The notes below the pieces were generated by a model. That model ran no database searches. It was not told where the DNA came from and was given only the letters and a program-made list of their open reading frames with translations. The translations under genes were made by a program, and so were the position numbers. A DNA stretch of 64,000 nt from NCBI RefSeq assembly GCF_001999945.1, contig NZ_CP019650.1, positions 744,001 through 808,000 of the forward strand. Reading direction: 5' to 3'. Position 1 is the first letter of the stretch, and every line of letters begins with the position of its first letter. This document shows, piece after piece, positions 45,280 through 54,836 of the stretch. This DNA comes from Microbulbifer agarilyticus (GTDB taxonomy: Bacteria; Pseudomonadota; Gammaproteobacteria; Pseudomonadales; Cellvibrionaceae).

Positions 45280-47778
45280 TCAATTGCCACACAGCGCTTG
45301 CAGCCGCAACAGCGGACCCTGACCCGTTTCTTTCGAGGTCATATCCACACCGTTACTGCCATTTTGAGATGCAATCACCAGGCCGGTATTGGTACCGCTC
45401 AGCCAGGTCTCCACAATGCCGGAAGGCAACAGGTCCACCTGATGAGTGCCGGTGGAGCCGGGCACAAACGTCGCCAGCTGGTTGCCGAGTATCGCGCTGC
45501 CGCCCAGGCTATTCCAGGTGGCAGAACCTTCTTGCCAGTCGGTACCTGCCTGGTAAACGCCATAGGTGTTACCCGAGCGATCGGTGACGTTCAATTCGAG
45601 GGTCGCCTCAGAGAAATTATTGCAGTTCTCCGCACCAGCCAAGTCAAATTTAATCAGCGTGTACAACTCGCCATACTGGCGATCACTGCCGTCCGCCAAC
45701 AAGCCGTCGCTGTCTCCGTCAAAATTACTGCCGCTCTGGCTGGAGCCCACAAAGACATCATCGGATGCGGCCTGTACCAGTTGCTGGAGGCTGCCGGAGC
45801 CGGAGGAGCCGCCCGAGCTGGAGGAGCTTGATGAGCTACTGGAAGAACTTGAGGAGCCGCTGCCGCTGCAATCCGCATCCACAGACAGAACCGGCGCGGT
45901 GCCAGTCTCTTTTGAGGTCATATCGACACCATCGCTGCCACCGAGAGAGGCGATCACCAGACCGTTATTGGTACCGCTGAGCCAACCCTCAATAACGCCA
46001 CTGGCCAGAGCAATCTGACGCAGGCCGGTTGTGGATGGGGTGAAGCTTGCTACCTGGCTGCCCAGTACGCCGCTGCCTCCAACGCTGTTCCATGTCGCAG
46101 AGCCTTCCTGCCAGCTGTTATTGGCAGCGTACACACCGAATGCGCTGTTGGAATAGTTGGTGACATTCACCTGCAGGGTGACATTGTTGAAGCTGCTGCA
46201 GTTGGCCACTTCGTCGAGATCAAACTTTACCAGCGTCATCATTTGCCCATAGGCGGAGTCCGCTGCATCCGCCAGCAAACCTTCGTTACTGCTGTCGTAA
46301 TTGGTACTGGTTTGATTCGCGGTAACGAATACGTCATCGGTAACCGCCAGTGTTGTGGTGCCGCCACTTGAGGAGCCTCCGGAAGAACCACCAGAGGAAC
46401 TGCTGGACGAGCTACTGGATGAACCTCCGCTGGAGCCGCCACTGATGACACTGCGGTTGTTGCCGTTGCGGGTGAGGGCCATGGCTTCGCCCACCTGGTT
46501 GGCGCTCCACCAATTTACGTTGCTTGGTAACACCAGTGAATCGGCGGCGCGCTCACTGCGGCTAAGGGTATTGGCTGATGTGTCGAACTGAGCTGTGCGC
46601 ACGCTCAGCTCGCTTCCACTTACCTGAATGACTTTAAATTGCTGAATACTGGCAAGGTCGATGGTCCAGGATTTTGGGTCGTTGGCGGAACGCGCCGGTG
46701 CACCCCAGCTGCCTTCACCCACGTACACGGTGCCGCCGTTGGACGCGGTGGTAAAACCGTTACCGCTCGGCTCCACGGCCTGGGTGAGTTTGGTCATGTG
46801 CGTGTCGGACTCGACCACCAGGTTCACTGCGTAGTCGTAAAAGTTTTGTGCCCACCAGGTGTGCAGTGTTTGGTTTTCAGACTTGCCGGTGTAGTGTGGG
46901 AACATTGGCTTGTGATACTGGGCGAATCGCCACTCGGCACTGCTGCCGTAGCTTGCCAGATCGCTCTGCAGCCAGTTGTTCATAGCAGATGCGTACGAGG
47001 ACCAGCCGCTGCTCTGGAACTGGCTGTTTAATGTATATACACGCAGCAGGGGCGAAACCTGCACTGCGCCGTAGGTATCGCTCGGGTTACAGTTACCGTC
47101 GCTGTTGTAATCCACACCGAATACTTCACACAGCGTAGAGTAATTGTCGTCTTCGTGATTGCCGTGGGTAGGAATCAGCGGGTAAATCCGTTTGTAATCC
47201 AGGCCGTCGATCAGGTCAGTGGAATAGGTCAATTCCCAATCATTCAGAAAGGCATTCATCTGCGAAGCGCTGTTGGCGTCGGTGAAGTCACCGCCATGCA
47301 TGACTGCGAGTGGGCGGATTTTTGCCAGTAGCTGATTGCCCAGTCGGCGGGTGGTGTGGCCGGTGCGGGTATCGCCGCCGGCGATCATCACGAAAGGGGA
47401 GTTATCGTTGGGCGCGGTTTTGAACCAGAAACGATCGCCACAGCCGTCCTGGTCGCAAACGCGGAAGAACACTTCAGAGTCGGCGCTCAGGTTGTCCAGG
47501 CGCACGAAGTGGCTGGTGATACTCCCATCAAATGTGTAAGTCGCGTCCACACCAGCGCTGATCCAGCTACCTTCACTGGTAGAGTAGCCATAGCTCACAT
47601 AAGGATTGGAGCTGCTTCCATCTGGCGAGAAACCGATAACCGCACTGTTGCGGCCGTCGCTGTCCCAAACCAGGCGGTGATGTTTGGTTGCCGCGCTCGC
47701 GTCTGTTGCGCATAAACCGATGATAAGGCTGGCGGTACCGGCCAGGCGAAATGCATTACTTCCCTGAATGTTTTTCAT
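45280..47778 (-). CDS. secreted metallophosphoesterase with two DNRLRE-like modules and poly-Ser linkers
   Basis: An 832-residue secreted protein. ATG at 47778 (AGGAA upstream) gives a signal peptide ending near DASAA. An N-terminal fibronectin-like segment precedes a purple-acid-phosphatase-type metallophosphoesterase core: IAGGDTRTG, MHGGDFTDANS, PTHGNHEDD, VESDTHMTK. Two homologous ~150-residue modules follow (each TDDVFV/SDDVFV ... GLLAD ... TLVKFDL/TLIKFDL ... W-QEGSATWNS ... GVDMTSKETG), like the DNRLRE/carbohydrate-associated beta domains. Ser-rich linkers separate the parts, a style typical of Cellvibrio/Saccharophagus/Microbulbifer polysaccharide enzymes. Probably an extracellular phosphatase tethered to polymer; the substrate is unknown. 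Confidence 0.88.
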   Translation of the reverse strand: MKNIQGSNAFRLAGTASLIIGLCATDASAATKHHRLVWDSDGRNSAVIGFSPDGSSSNPYVSYGYSTSEGSWISAGVDATYTFDGSITSHFVRLDNLSADSEVFFRVCDQDGCGDRFWFKTAPNDNSPFVMIAGGDTRTGHTTRRLGNQLLAKIRPLAVMHGGDFTDANSASQMNAFLNDWELTYSTDLIDGLDYKRIYPLIPTHGNHEDDNYSTLCEVFGVDYNSDGNCNPSDTYGAVQVSPLLRVYTLNSQFQSSGWSSYASAMNNWLQSDLASYGSSAEWRFAQYHKPMFPHYTGKSENQTLHTWWAQNFYDYAVNLVVESDTHMTKLTQAVEPSGNGFTTASNGGTVYVGEGSWGAPARSANDPKSWTIDLASIQQFKVIQVSGSELSVRTAQFDTSANTLSRSERAADSLVLPSNVNWWSANQVGEAMALTRNGNNRSVISGGSSGGSSSSSSSSSSGGSSGGSSSGGTTTLAVTDDVFVTANQTSTNYDSSNEGLLADAADSAYGQMMTLVKFDLDEVANCSSFNNVTLQVNVTNYSNSAFGVYAANNSWQEGSATWNSVGGSGVLGSQVASFTPSTTGLRQIALASGVIEGWLSGTNNGLVIASLGGSDGVDMTSKETGTAPVLSVDADCSGSGSSSSSSSSSSSSSSGGSSGSGSLQQLVQAASDDVFVGSSQSGSNFDGDSDGLLADGSDRQYGELYTLIKFDLAGAENCNNFSEATLELNVTDRSGNTYGVYQAGTDWQEGSATWNSLGGSAILGNQLATFVPGSTGTHQVDLLPSGIVETWLSGTNTGLVIASQNGSNGVDMTSKETGQGPLLRLQALCGN

Positions 47779-47895
47779 GGGGAATTCCTGAGTGAGGATT
47801 ATTGACAAAGTTTTATAAAAAGGTTTCAAAAATAAGAACGGGCGAAGTAACAAGAACTATTTTCTTGATCAATACTGCGCGGAACAGTGTGCGGG

Positions 47896-48558
47896 CTATT
47901 GGTGACAGCTTTTTGAACTTGAAGTGACTAATCGAACAAAGGCGGCGTTGCGGTGTGGAATTGTGATGGGCTGCCCATCTACGAAGCTGATTGCGAGTGC
48001 ACCTTCGTTCAAGTAACTGTAAACGTTCTGTAAAGAATGATTTTGTTCAGCGGTCCAGTAATCACCGCGTTTGGTTTTTGGGAAGTATGCAGCGTCGATG
48101 GTGGGTTGGCCCGGTTTCGCATCCTTGTAAACCAGCGAGCGCAGTTCTTCTGCGGTAGGTAACCGCCAGTCATCCTGACCACATAATCGTTGCTGACGGG
48201 TGTGTCGAATTAAATCTTCGGTATCACAGCGCTCCGCTTCAAAGTAGCAGTCGCCCTGGTTGGGGGTGCCCTGTGCCGGGTGTTCAAGCTCCAAATTCGA
48301 CTCGCGGTACCAGGAATAGGTCCATTGGCCCTCGTGAATACTCTCACTATCAGTTTTTACTTCCCACAGCAGCCCACTGCGTCGATCACATATGCAGGCC
48401 CAAGGTCCGGCCCATGCCGGCATCGCACTGCCGCTGGAATCGATCTTAACGAAGTGGTGTGGATTGGGTTGCGGGTGGGGCGGTCGGTACAGGGCTGCAG
48501 CGACCAGCGTTGTCGCCGGTATCGCGACTAGGATAAATGCTCGTTGCCAGACTCTCAT
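47896..48558 (-). CDS. DUF1566-domain membrane-anchored protein
   Basis: A 220-residue protein beginning MRVWQRAFILVAIPATTLVAAAL, a single N-terminal anchor or signal. The remainder is a DUF1566 (Lcl C-terminal-like) domain: CDRRSGLLWEVKTD, DDWRLPTAEELRSLVY, YWTAEQN, and a final strand with AFVRLV. Cysteine pairs suggest disulfides. GGAGG precedes the ATG, which overlaps the stop of the upstream haem-fusion gene (ATGA). Coupling implies a shared task, possibly surface or periplasmic docking. The open frame upstream to 48747 is a shadow of that gene. Confidence 0.82.
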   Translation of the reverse strand: MRVWQRAFILVAIPATTLVAAALYRPPHPQPNPHHFVKIDSSGSAMPAWAGPWACICDRRSGLLWEVKTDSESIHEGQWTYSWYRESNLELEHPAQGTPNQGDCYFEAERCDTEDLIRHTRQQRLCGQDDWRLPTAEELRSLVYKDAKPGQPTIDAAYFPKTKRGDYWTAEQNHSLQNVYSYLNEGALAISFVDGQPITIPHRNAAFVRLVTSSSKSCHQ

Positions 48559-50225
48559 TGTGAGGCCTCCACGGTGTAGGCTGGCGAAAAAGTCAGGCGG
48601 ATGGCGCGCGTGTGGCGAGTATGCGCCACTTGGGCTCGATCGAAGGCTGAGACCCACAGGCAGGTACCGTCGGTGATAGGTACATCCAAAGCGGAACCGG
48701 TGACAAGCTTGCGTACGAGCTCGAGATGCCAGTAACCCTCGTGCCAACGACCGCGTGCGCGGACATCGGCACGGTCGCCTTCAAAACGATTGGAGTTATA
48801 CATCACCGATGGCATCACGGTGCCAATCGGATAGCTTGCGTCTTGTTCAGAAGAGTAGGGCTCGAAGTCAAACCAGGGGATTACCCATTCTTCTTCATCC
48901 TGATTTTCCGCGCTCTGCACCTGTGCCAAATCAACTTGTTGCAGTGCGGCCAGTTGGGCTGGCGCAGAGGGCAATCGCTTGGGGGTAATGGTGTTTGGGT
49001 TGTACCACTGCCAGTTCATCACATAAGCGCCGGACTCTTTGCCATCCTGTTGGTAGCCCGCAGTGTAGCGCCGCTCCCCTGCACGGACCTTATCCGGAGG
49101 TCCGATAAAATTGTCATCCGCCAGATACATGTCGTTGGTGCGCACTGCTTTCCAGTGCCAAAGGTCGTGCAGCTGGTTGTCGCTGCTGTAGTGGTATCCC
49201 TTGCCGTGCCAGTTTGGCGGATGGTTTGGCAAAGGATTGCGCCCAAGATGGGCGGTGCCGGCGGCGCTGAAAGTGCAGCTGGAGGAAAGCAGCACAGCAA
49301 ACTTGTCTTCGTAGTAACGTGTCTCGTCGAAGTTATGGAAACCCTTCTGCTGAACCTCCCATCCTTGCCCTGTTTTTACAAGTGGCAGATGTAACAGACT
49401 TTTGGTTGCGTCGCGCCAGCGGGCAAACAGGTAAAACTCTTCGCCATTGGAGAGGGCGCGCAAGGTGACTTCCGTTTCGCCATTGTCAAAGTTGGCCCCG
49501 CCATCGGTATGTACCCGAATGGCAGTAGCCTTCCGCCACTGGATCTCATCTGCCACGCCATCAATTTCAATCGGGGGCAGCCTGTCATCCAACAGGAGCA
49601 TCCTATTTACATGAAGTTGATAATGACTTTTTGTACCGAGTAAATACCAGCCGAGCGCAAGCGAGAGAGAAGTCGTTAATACCAGTGCGCCACTTAATAC
49701 CAGACTTCGTAATTTGCGCCGGTCCCGGTGCGGTACAACGATGAGCCATATCGATTGACGCCCCCAGCGAACAAGGTATAAGCCCGCGTGCGCTACAAGA
49801 TATAGAGCGATGGCAATCGCTCCGCCTAAGTGTGCCGCGCGAATTAACGTACCTGTGGATATCCCCCAAAAAAGCATCCATCCACTCACTAGTGAAAGGA
49901 CCAGTAGTGGGTAGCCAGCACGAATGATGACCCGATGCCACCCGGGCCAGCGGCACTTATTCACCCAGTAAGAGGCGGTGGGCCACTTGCGACAATCACT
50001 GTTATTCAGGCGGTGGGCTAAGTAAATCCCACCGATAAGCGTGATCATCACAGCGCTGAAGAAGTGCCATTGAATGACGTTGCCCTGGGGGAGCAATTCT
50101 TCAAATTGGATCAATTGTGGATAGCTCAGGCTGGCGATACGCAACCCTGTGAGCAGGCTGCAAAGAACCGCGACCGCGACAGCACTATGTAGCCATATCC
50201 AGCTCAAGCCCTTGCGAGTCGCCAT
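48555..50225 (-). CDS. cytochrome b561 domain fused to ethylbenzene-dehydrogenase-type haem domain
   Basis: A 556-residue protein starting at ATG 50225 with GGGGGAAGG upstream. Residues ~1-200 contain five membrane helices with histidines placed as in b561 cytochromes (WLHSAVAVAVLCSLLTG, VIQWHFFSAVMI, AAHLGGAIAIALYLVAHAG). The periplasmic C-terminal ~330 residues resemble the haem-binding gamma subunit of ethylbenzene/DMSO-type dehydrogenases (IDGVADEIQWRKATAIRVH, EEFYLFARWRDATKS, VRARGRWHEGYWHLELVRKL). A quinol-to-periplasm electron path is implied. The acceptor is unknown. It is divergent from a Fur-box siderophore receptor, so ferric-chelate reduction is an attractive guess. Confidence 0.78.
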   Translation of the reverse strand: MATRKGLSWIWLHSAVAVAVLCSLLTGLRIASLSYPQLIQFEELLPQGNVIQWHFFSAVMITLIGGIYLAHRLNNSDCRKWPTASYWVNKCRWPGWHRVIIRAGYPLLVLSLVSGWMLFWGISTGTLIRAAHLGGAIAIALYLVAHAGLYLVRWGRQSIWLIVVPHRDRRKLRSLVLSGALVLTTSLSLALGWYLLGTKSHYQLHVNRMLLLDDRLPPIEIDGVADEIQWRKATAIRVHTDGGANFDNGETEVTLRALSNGEEFYLFARWRDATKSLLHLPLVKTGQGWEVQQKGFHNFDETRYYEDKFAVLLSSSCTFSAAGTAHLGRNPLPNHPPNWHGKGYHYSSDNQLHDLWHWKAVRTNDMYLADDNFIGPPDKVRAGERRYTAGYQQDGKESGAYVMNWQWYNPNTITPKRLPSAPAQLAALQQVDLAQVQSAENQDEEEWVIPWFDFEPYSSEQDASYPIGTVMPSVMYNSNRFEGDRADVRARGRWHEGYWHLELVRKLVTGSALDVPITDGTCLWVSAFDRAQVAHTRHTRAIRLTFSPAYTVEASQ

Positions 50226-50325
50226 GCCTTCCCCCGGTTCCATTGGTTAAGCGGGGCAGCTTAGGTGACAGAGGTGGCAGTTTCGTGACACCTAAATCGA
50301 CCAATGCGTATGATCAACTAAATAT

Positions 50326-50346
50326 AAATGCGAATTACTTGCATTT
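50326..50346. promoter_or_regulatory. Fur box candidate
   Basis: AAATGC and GCATTT flank a nine-base centre (GAATTACTT), giving the AAATG-x-x-A-A-T-T style of Fur operators. It lies 61 bases before the siderophore receptor start and 101 bases from the divergent haem-fusion gene. Confidence 0.65.
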
Positions 50347-50406
50347 ACGAATGGGTAAACCTAGACTCCCGCTCCAAATTCAATGGATCGATCTGGGGAT
50401 TCGCAT

Positions 50407-52530
50407 ATGCACAGCAATCAACACCTGTTTGCCAGCTCTTTGCTGGCTGTAGCTCTCACTGCCGCAAATAGCGCCATCGCTCAAGAAGCGAATAACTCGG
50501 GGCAGCTCGAAAACGTCGAAGTGGTGGGGGAGCAGGCAGACTCCTACCTGTTGGAAGACCTGGACACGGCCACCGGCCTTGGTCTGTCCATCATGGAAAC
50601 GCCGCAATCGGTTTCAGCGATTGGCAGTGCGCTGATTGAAGACTTCGGTATGCACAACCTGAACGATGCTTTGTTGGCCGTCCCTGGGATTCAGATCGAG
50701 AGTGTCGAAACCGACCGCACCTACTACTCCTCGCGTGGCTTCGATGTCACCAACTTTCAGGTAGACGGTGTCGGCCTGCCATCCACCTATGGCAGCCGCA
50801 GCGGAGAAACCGACCTCTCTCTGTATGAACGCATTGAAGTTGTGCGCGGCGCCAATGGCCTAATGAGTGGCGCCGGCAACCCATCGGCGACGGTCAATAT
50901 GGTGCGCAAGCGTCCAACTGATGAACTGCAAATGTCATTCCTCGCTACCGCAGGTTCCTGGAGCAAGCTGCGTTTGGAAACCGATGTTGCTGGCACCATG
51001 AGTGATGGTCTGCGCGGTCGTCTGGTAATGGCCAAGGAAGACAAAGAATCCTATCTCGATTTCTATGGGATGGATAAATCCTTGGTGTATGGCGCGCTGG
51101 AAAAAGATCTCAGTGAATCCACTCTATTGACCCTGGGCGCCAGCTACCAGAGTAGCCTGGCCGACAGTCCACTGTGGGGTGCTCTTCCATTGGTATACAC
51201 CGATGGCTCGCGCACCGATTACGACGTCTCAGCATCCACTTCCGCCGAGTGGTCATACTGGGACAACGTCGAGACAGAAGTGTTTGTTGAAATCAAACAC
51301 GAGCTGGCCAATGGCTGGAATGTTAAGGGTTACCTGAGCGCCGCCAAGATCGAGGGCGACAGTGAGTTGCTGTATATGTACAGCCTGCCGGACCCGGAAA
51401 CGGACGTAGGCCTGATTGGCTACGCCAGCGAATACACCGAAGAAGCCGATCGCGATGTCTTCGACCTGCGTGTAAGTGGCACCTATGACTTGTTGGGGCG
51501 TGAACATGATCTGTTGTTCGGAGTGAACTGGGGGCAAAACGACACCGCTGAAACTTCTCTGTATGACTACACCAATGGTTTCCCCTGGATCGGCGATTTT
51601 ACTCAGTGGAACGGTCAGACCCCGGTTCAACCAGTATTTACCGATGGATTAACTGGCAGCCAATTTGAAGAGCAGCAGAGCGCAGTGTTTGCTGCAACTC
51701 GCTTCCGTATCTCTGATGCCATTAGCCTGGTCGGTGGTGCTCGTGTGGTGAACTGGGAAGCAAATGGTGAAGGCTACGGCACCAGTAAGGTGACAGAAGT
51801 AAATGGTAAAATTCTGCCTTATGCGGGTGTCGTGTATCGCTTGAACGACAACTACTCTGTGTATGCGAGCCACACCGAAACGTTCCGGGCGCAGGACGAA
51901 ATCGCAGAAGACTTTAGCTTTATTGACCCCACCGAAGGCGTGAACGACGAGATCGGTGTGAAAGCACAATTCCTGGACGGCAAGCTGGTGGCGACCCTGG
52001 CTTACTACGAAACCCAACAAAATAATGTTGCGGAATACGCAGGTCAGATCACCGATCCAAATAATGATCAGGTGCTCATCGACTACTACGAAGGGCGTGA
52101 CTACGATAGCAGCGGCTACGATCTCACCGTCAGTGGTGAACTTGTTGATGGCCTGAATATGGAGTTCAGTTATGCCAAGGTCGATATCGACAATAAAGCC
52201 GGTAATGGTTTAAACCGCGACTATATTCCCGCACAAACCGTGCGACTTTATGCGAGCTACCGCCCGGTCTCCCTCGATCAGCTAAAAGTGGGTGGCGGCC
52301 TGAACTGGCAGGACGATATTTCACGGGTACACGCGGCGGGCTTTACCATTGAGCAAGAGGCTTATGCCACGGTTCAGTTGTTTGCCAACTACAAGATTAC
52401 CGAGCAGTTGAGCTTCACCATCAACGGTGAAAATCTGACGGATGAGAAGTACATCAGCAGCCTGTACTGGGATCAGGGATTCTATGCTGCACCGCGTAGC
52501 TACAGCGCTTCCGTGAATTGGCGTTATTGA
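50407..52530 (+). CDS. TonB-dependent siderophore receptor (FpvA/FhuE-like)
   Basis: A 707-residue outer-membrane receptor. ATG at 50407 has GGGGA upstream and begins a signal peptide ending Ala-Ile-Ala-Gln. A TonB-box region (LENVEVVGEQA) precedes a plug with METPQSVSAIGSALIEDFG, YYSSRGFDVTNFQVDGV and RIEVVRGANGLMSGAGNP, wording typical of ferric-siderophore receptors of the FhuE/FpvA/PupB group. The C-terminal barrel ends YSASVNWRY. The short N-terminus lacks a signalling (secretin/TonB short) domain, so control is via Fur, not a sigma/anti-sigma pair. A PepSY gene follows. Confidence 0.93.
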   Translation: MHSNQHLFASSLLAVALTAANSAIAQEANNSGQLENVEVVGEQADSYLLEDLDTATGLGLSIMETPQSVSAIGSALIEDFGMHNLNDALLAVPGIQIESVETDRTYYSSRGFDVTNFQVDGVGLPSTYGSRSGETDLSLYERIEVVRGANGLMSGAGNPSATVNMVRKRPTDELQMSFLATAGSWSKLRLETDVAGTMSDGLRGRLVMAKEDKESYLDFYGMDKSLVYGALEKDLSESTLLTLGASYQSSLADSPLWGALPLVYTDGSRTDYDVSASTSAEWSYWDNVETEVFVEIKHELANGWNVKGYLSAAKIEGDSELLYMYSLPDPETDVGLIGYASEYTEEADRDVFDLRVSGTYDLLGREHDLLFGVNWGQNDTAETSLYDYTNGFPWIGDFTQWNGQTPVQPVFTDGLTGSQFEEQQSAVFAATRFRISDAISLVGGARVVNWEANGEGYGTSKVTEVNGKILPYAGVVYRLNDNYSVYASHTETFRAQDEIAEDFSFIDPTEGVNDEIGVKAQFLDGKLVATLAYYETQQNNVAEYAGQITDPNNDQVLIDYYEGRDYDSSGYDLTVSGELVDGLNMEFSYAKVDIDNKAGNGLNRDYIPAQTVRLYASYRPVSLDQLKVGGGLNWQDDISRVHAAGFTIEQEAYATVQLFANYKITEQLSFTINGENLTDEKYISSLYWDQGFYAAPRSYSASVNWRY

Positions 52531-52571
52531 TACTGCGGAGAAGGTAAGAATAACTTTCTGACATCATCGAG

Positions 52572-52600
52572 GGGGCGGCGGTATTCAACACCGTCGCCCC
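52572..52600 (+). terminator. hairpin between receptor and PepSY gene
   Basis: GGGGCGGCGGT pairs with ACCGTCGCCCC (one G-T wobble), followed by ATTTATGTTTTT. It may partly terminate after the receptor, reducing PepSY expression. Confidence 0.6.
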
Positions 52601-52629
52601 ATTTATGTTTTTGCAAACTGTGAAAAATC

Positions 52630-53760
52630 ATGAATAAAACTCTATTCAAAGTGCATAGCTGGATGGCTCTTGCTGCCTTTATCCCGCTACTGGTCATTTG
52701 CATTACCGGCAGTATTCTGGTGTTTAAGCATGAAATAGACTCGGTACTGCTTGCGGATAAGGTGCGGGTGGAATCTGCCGGTCGCGAGCGCCTTAGCCTG
52801 GATGCACTGGAAGACGCCATGCGCCGGAACTTTTCTGACTATGAACCGGTCGGTTGGGTATTGTTTCAGGATTCGAATCGTGCGGATTTGGTATACACCA
52901 TCCAGCATGGTACGGATGAGTGGACCTATGCGCTGCTCGATCAGTACACTGGGGAGCCATTACGCCCACCAATGGCGTTGACACACCACCTTACAGACTG
53001 GCTGCTGGAGCTGCATTTTACATTTCTCCTCGGAGATTGGGGGATGCTGGTCACAAGCCTGTTTTCGATCCTGTTGTGTTTGTTAGGTATTTCCGGCTTT
53101 ATCCTGTATCGAAAATTTTGGAAAAATTTTTTCACCTTGCGCTGGAATGCGCGCATGATCGTGTACTTCTCCGATCTGCATAAGATGACCGGCATTATCG
53201 GCGCGCCCATATTACTGATACTCGGTTTCACCGGAGCATGGTGGAATATCGCGCACTTTGCCCACGAAGTGGCGGAGCATGCTGACGGGCATGAGCATCA
53301 TCATATGGTAGACCGCTTATACAGCGAGGAGCTTTCATTGCAAGGCTTGCTGGATAATACAGGCGAGCGTATCCAAAATTTTGAGGCGACGTACATCTCT
53401 CTGCCTTGGGAGCCCGGTGCCAACATTACTTTCTGGGGCGATGTCCCCACGGCCAACCCCCTGACCTCTCAATATGCCAGCAATATCACTTATAACGCAC
53501 AAAGTGGCGAGCATATGCTTAGCTACGATATTCGCGATGCGACTATTGGGGCGACGATTGTGGATACTTATCGGCGCCTGCACTTCGGCGATTTTGCGGG
53601 GCTTGTGAGTAAAGTAGTTTGGTGCGTGGTTGGGCTATCCCCACTACTACTATCGATAACGGGTATCTACATTTGGTATCAGCGCAGAGATAAACGTCGT
53701 AAGGCGCGAAAAAAGCGGCAGGAGCGGAGCGCCGGAGTACTTACCGGCAGCACGGTTTAA
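52630..53760 (+). CDS. PepSY-associated transmembrane protein
   Basis: A 376-residue inner-membrane protein of the PepSY_TM family. It has four membrane segments: residues ~10-32 (VHSWMALAAFIPLLVICITG), ~135-158, ~187-208, and ~335-355. Family marks include FKHEIDSVL after helix one and HKMTGIIGAPILLILGFTGAWW. A His-rich stretch (HEVAEHADGHEHHHM, ~residues 214-228) may bind metal or haem. It follows the Fur-box receptor, so release or reduction of the imported ferric siderophore is likely. The basic C-terminus (RRDKRRKARKKRQ) is cytoplasmic. Confidence 0.9.
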   Translation: MNKTLFKVHSWMALAAFIPLLVICITGSILVFKHEIDSVLLADKVRVESAGRERLSLDALEDAMRRNFSDYEPVGWVLFQDSNRADLVYTIQHGTDEWTYALLDQYTGEPLRPPMALTHHLTDWLLELHFTFLLGDWGMLVTSLFSILLCLLGISGFILYRKFWKNFFTLRWNARMIVYFSDLHKMTGIIGAPILLILGFTGAWWNIAHFAHEVAEHADGHEHHHMVDRLYSEELSLQGLLDNTGERIQNFEATYISLPWEPGANITFWGDVPTANPLTSQYASNITYNAQSGEHMLSYDIRDATIGATIVDTYRRLHFGDFAGLVSKVVWCVVGLSPLLLSITGIYIWYQRRDKRRKARKKRQERSAGVLTGSTV

Positions 53761-53771
53761 ATTGGTTAGCA

Positions 53772-53796
53772 AAAACGGCCCGAGATGGGCCGTTTT
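53772..53796. terminator. bidirectional terminator
   Basis: AAAACGGCCC and GGGCCGTTTT with a five-base loop between the PepSY gene and the convergent oxidase operon. Confidence 0.93.
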
Positions 53797-53816
53797 CAAT
53801 TGAGGCTGTTCAGGTA

Positions 53817-54836
53817 TTAGTGGTAGTCGAGCTGTGTCGCTTTACCTCTGAATACATGATAGGAAAAGGCGGTGTACAGCAAAATCATCGGTATAACGAT
53901 AAGTGCACCGACGAGGATAAACTGCAGTGAGTTACGCGCGCTAGCGGCTTCCCAAATTGTCAGTTCACCGGGCACGATATACGGGTAAAAGCTGAAACCG
54001 ATTCCACTGAAACACATCGTAAAGATAGCGGTGGTGATGAAAAACGGTAGCGCGCTGTGTCGGTCATTGTCCTTCGGCAGGCGCTTGAGCAGGATGTCGT
54101 TAAAGATAAAGCCCAGAAAGCATACCGCGGGAATCAACAGTACAAACATCACCAGCGGATAGTTAAACCAGCGGTCAAATACACCGGGGTTTACCAGCGG
54201 GTTGATGATGCTAACGGAAATAACTCCGAGCAGTGCGGCGCGGCCTGCGCGGCGTGCCCAACGTATTACGCGTGTTTGCAATTCTCCCTCGGTTTTCAAT
54301 ACCAGCCAGGTGGCACCGATGTAGCTGTAAGCCGCGGTGACCCCCAATGCTGAGAGCAGGCAGAACAGCAGCGAAGACACGCTGTAGTCAAAGCCCATAA
54401 CGTACTGCCCGAGCATATAGCCCTGGGTAAGGGTTGTGATTAGCGAGCCGATTTTGAAAGTGCGGTCCCAGGTGAGCTTGTGATCCACTGCGGCCTTGGC
54501 GCGGAAGTCGAACGCAACACCGCGCATAATCAATCCGACCAGCATCAATGCTACTGGAATATACAGGTGCATCAGGATCAGGCTGTGAGCCGGGGGGAAG
54601 GCAATGAGTAGAATCCCTACGGCGAGTACCAGCCAGGTTTCGTTGGCGTCCCAGAAGGGCCCGATGGAGGCGATCATCGTGTCGCGCTCGGGCTCATCTT
54701 GCTCGCCCATGGGCAGCAGAATACCAACACCCAGGTCATACCCGTCAAGGATCGCATAGGCCAGGACCGCAATACCCATCAAGCCAATAAACACGACAGG
54801 TAGCCAGTCACTCCCATTATTGACGATCTCGTTCAT
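53817..54836 (-). CDS. cioB: cytochrome bd (cyanide-insensitive type) oxidase subunit II
   Basis: A 339-residue membrane subunit of the bd-type quinol oxidase, with eight or nine helices. Marks are LDGYDLGVGILLP near the N-terminus, IGPFWDANETWLVLAVGILLIAFP, and FRGKATQLDYH at the C-terminus. Length (shorter than E. coli CydB) suits the CioB branch. Its ATG overlaps the subunit I stop (ATGA, 54833-54836). No small CydX-like open frame was recognised after it. Confidence 0.94.
   Translation of the reverse strand: MNEIVNNGSDWLPVVFIGLMGIAVLAYAILDGYDLGVGILLPMGEQDEPERDTMIASIGPFWDANETWLVLAVGILLIAFPPAHSLILMHLYIPVALMLVGLIMRGVAFDFRAKAAVDHKLTWDRTFKIGSLITTLTQGYMLGQYVMGFDYSVSSLLFCLLSALGVTAAYSYIGATWLVLKTEGELQTRVIRWARRAGRAALLGVISVSIINPLVNPGVFDRWFNYPLVMFVLLIPAVCFLGFIFNDILLKRLPKDNDRHSALPFFITTAIFTMCFSGIGFSFYPYIVPGELTIWEAASARNSLQFILVGALIVIPMILLYTAFSYHVFRGKATQLDYH

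Noticed and set aside
45780..46440. Repetitive DNA that could be mistaken for a repeat array
   Set aside because: It encodes poly-serine/glycine linkers of the secreted phosphatase; the repeats are codon runs, with no spacers of CRISPR type.
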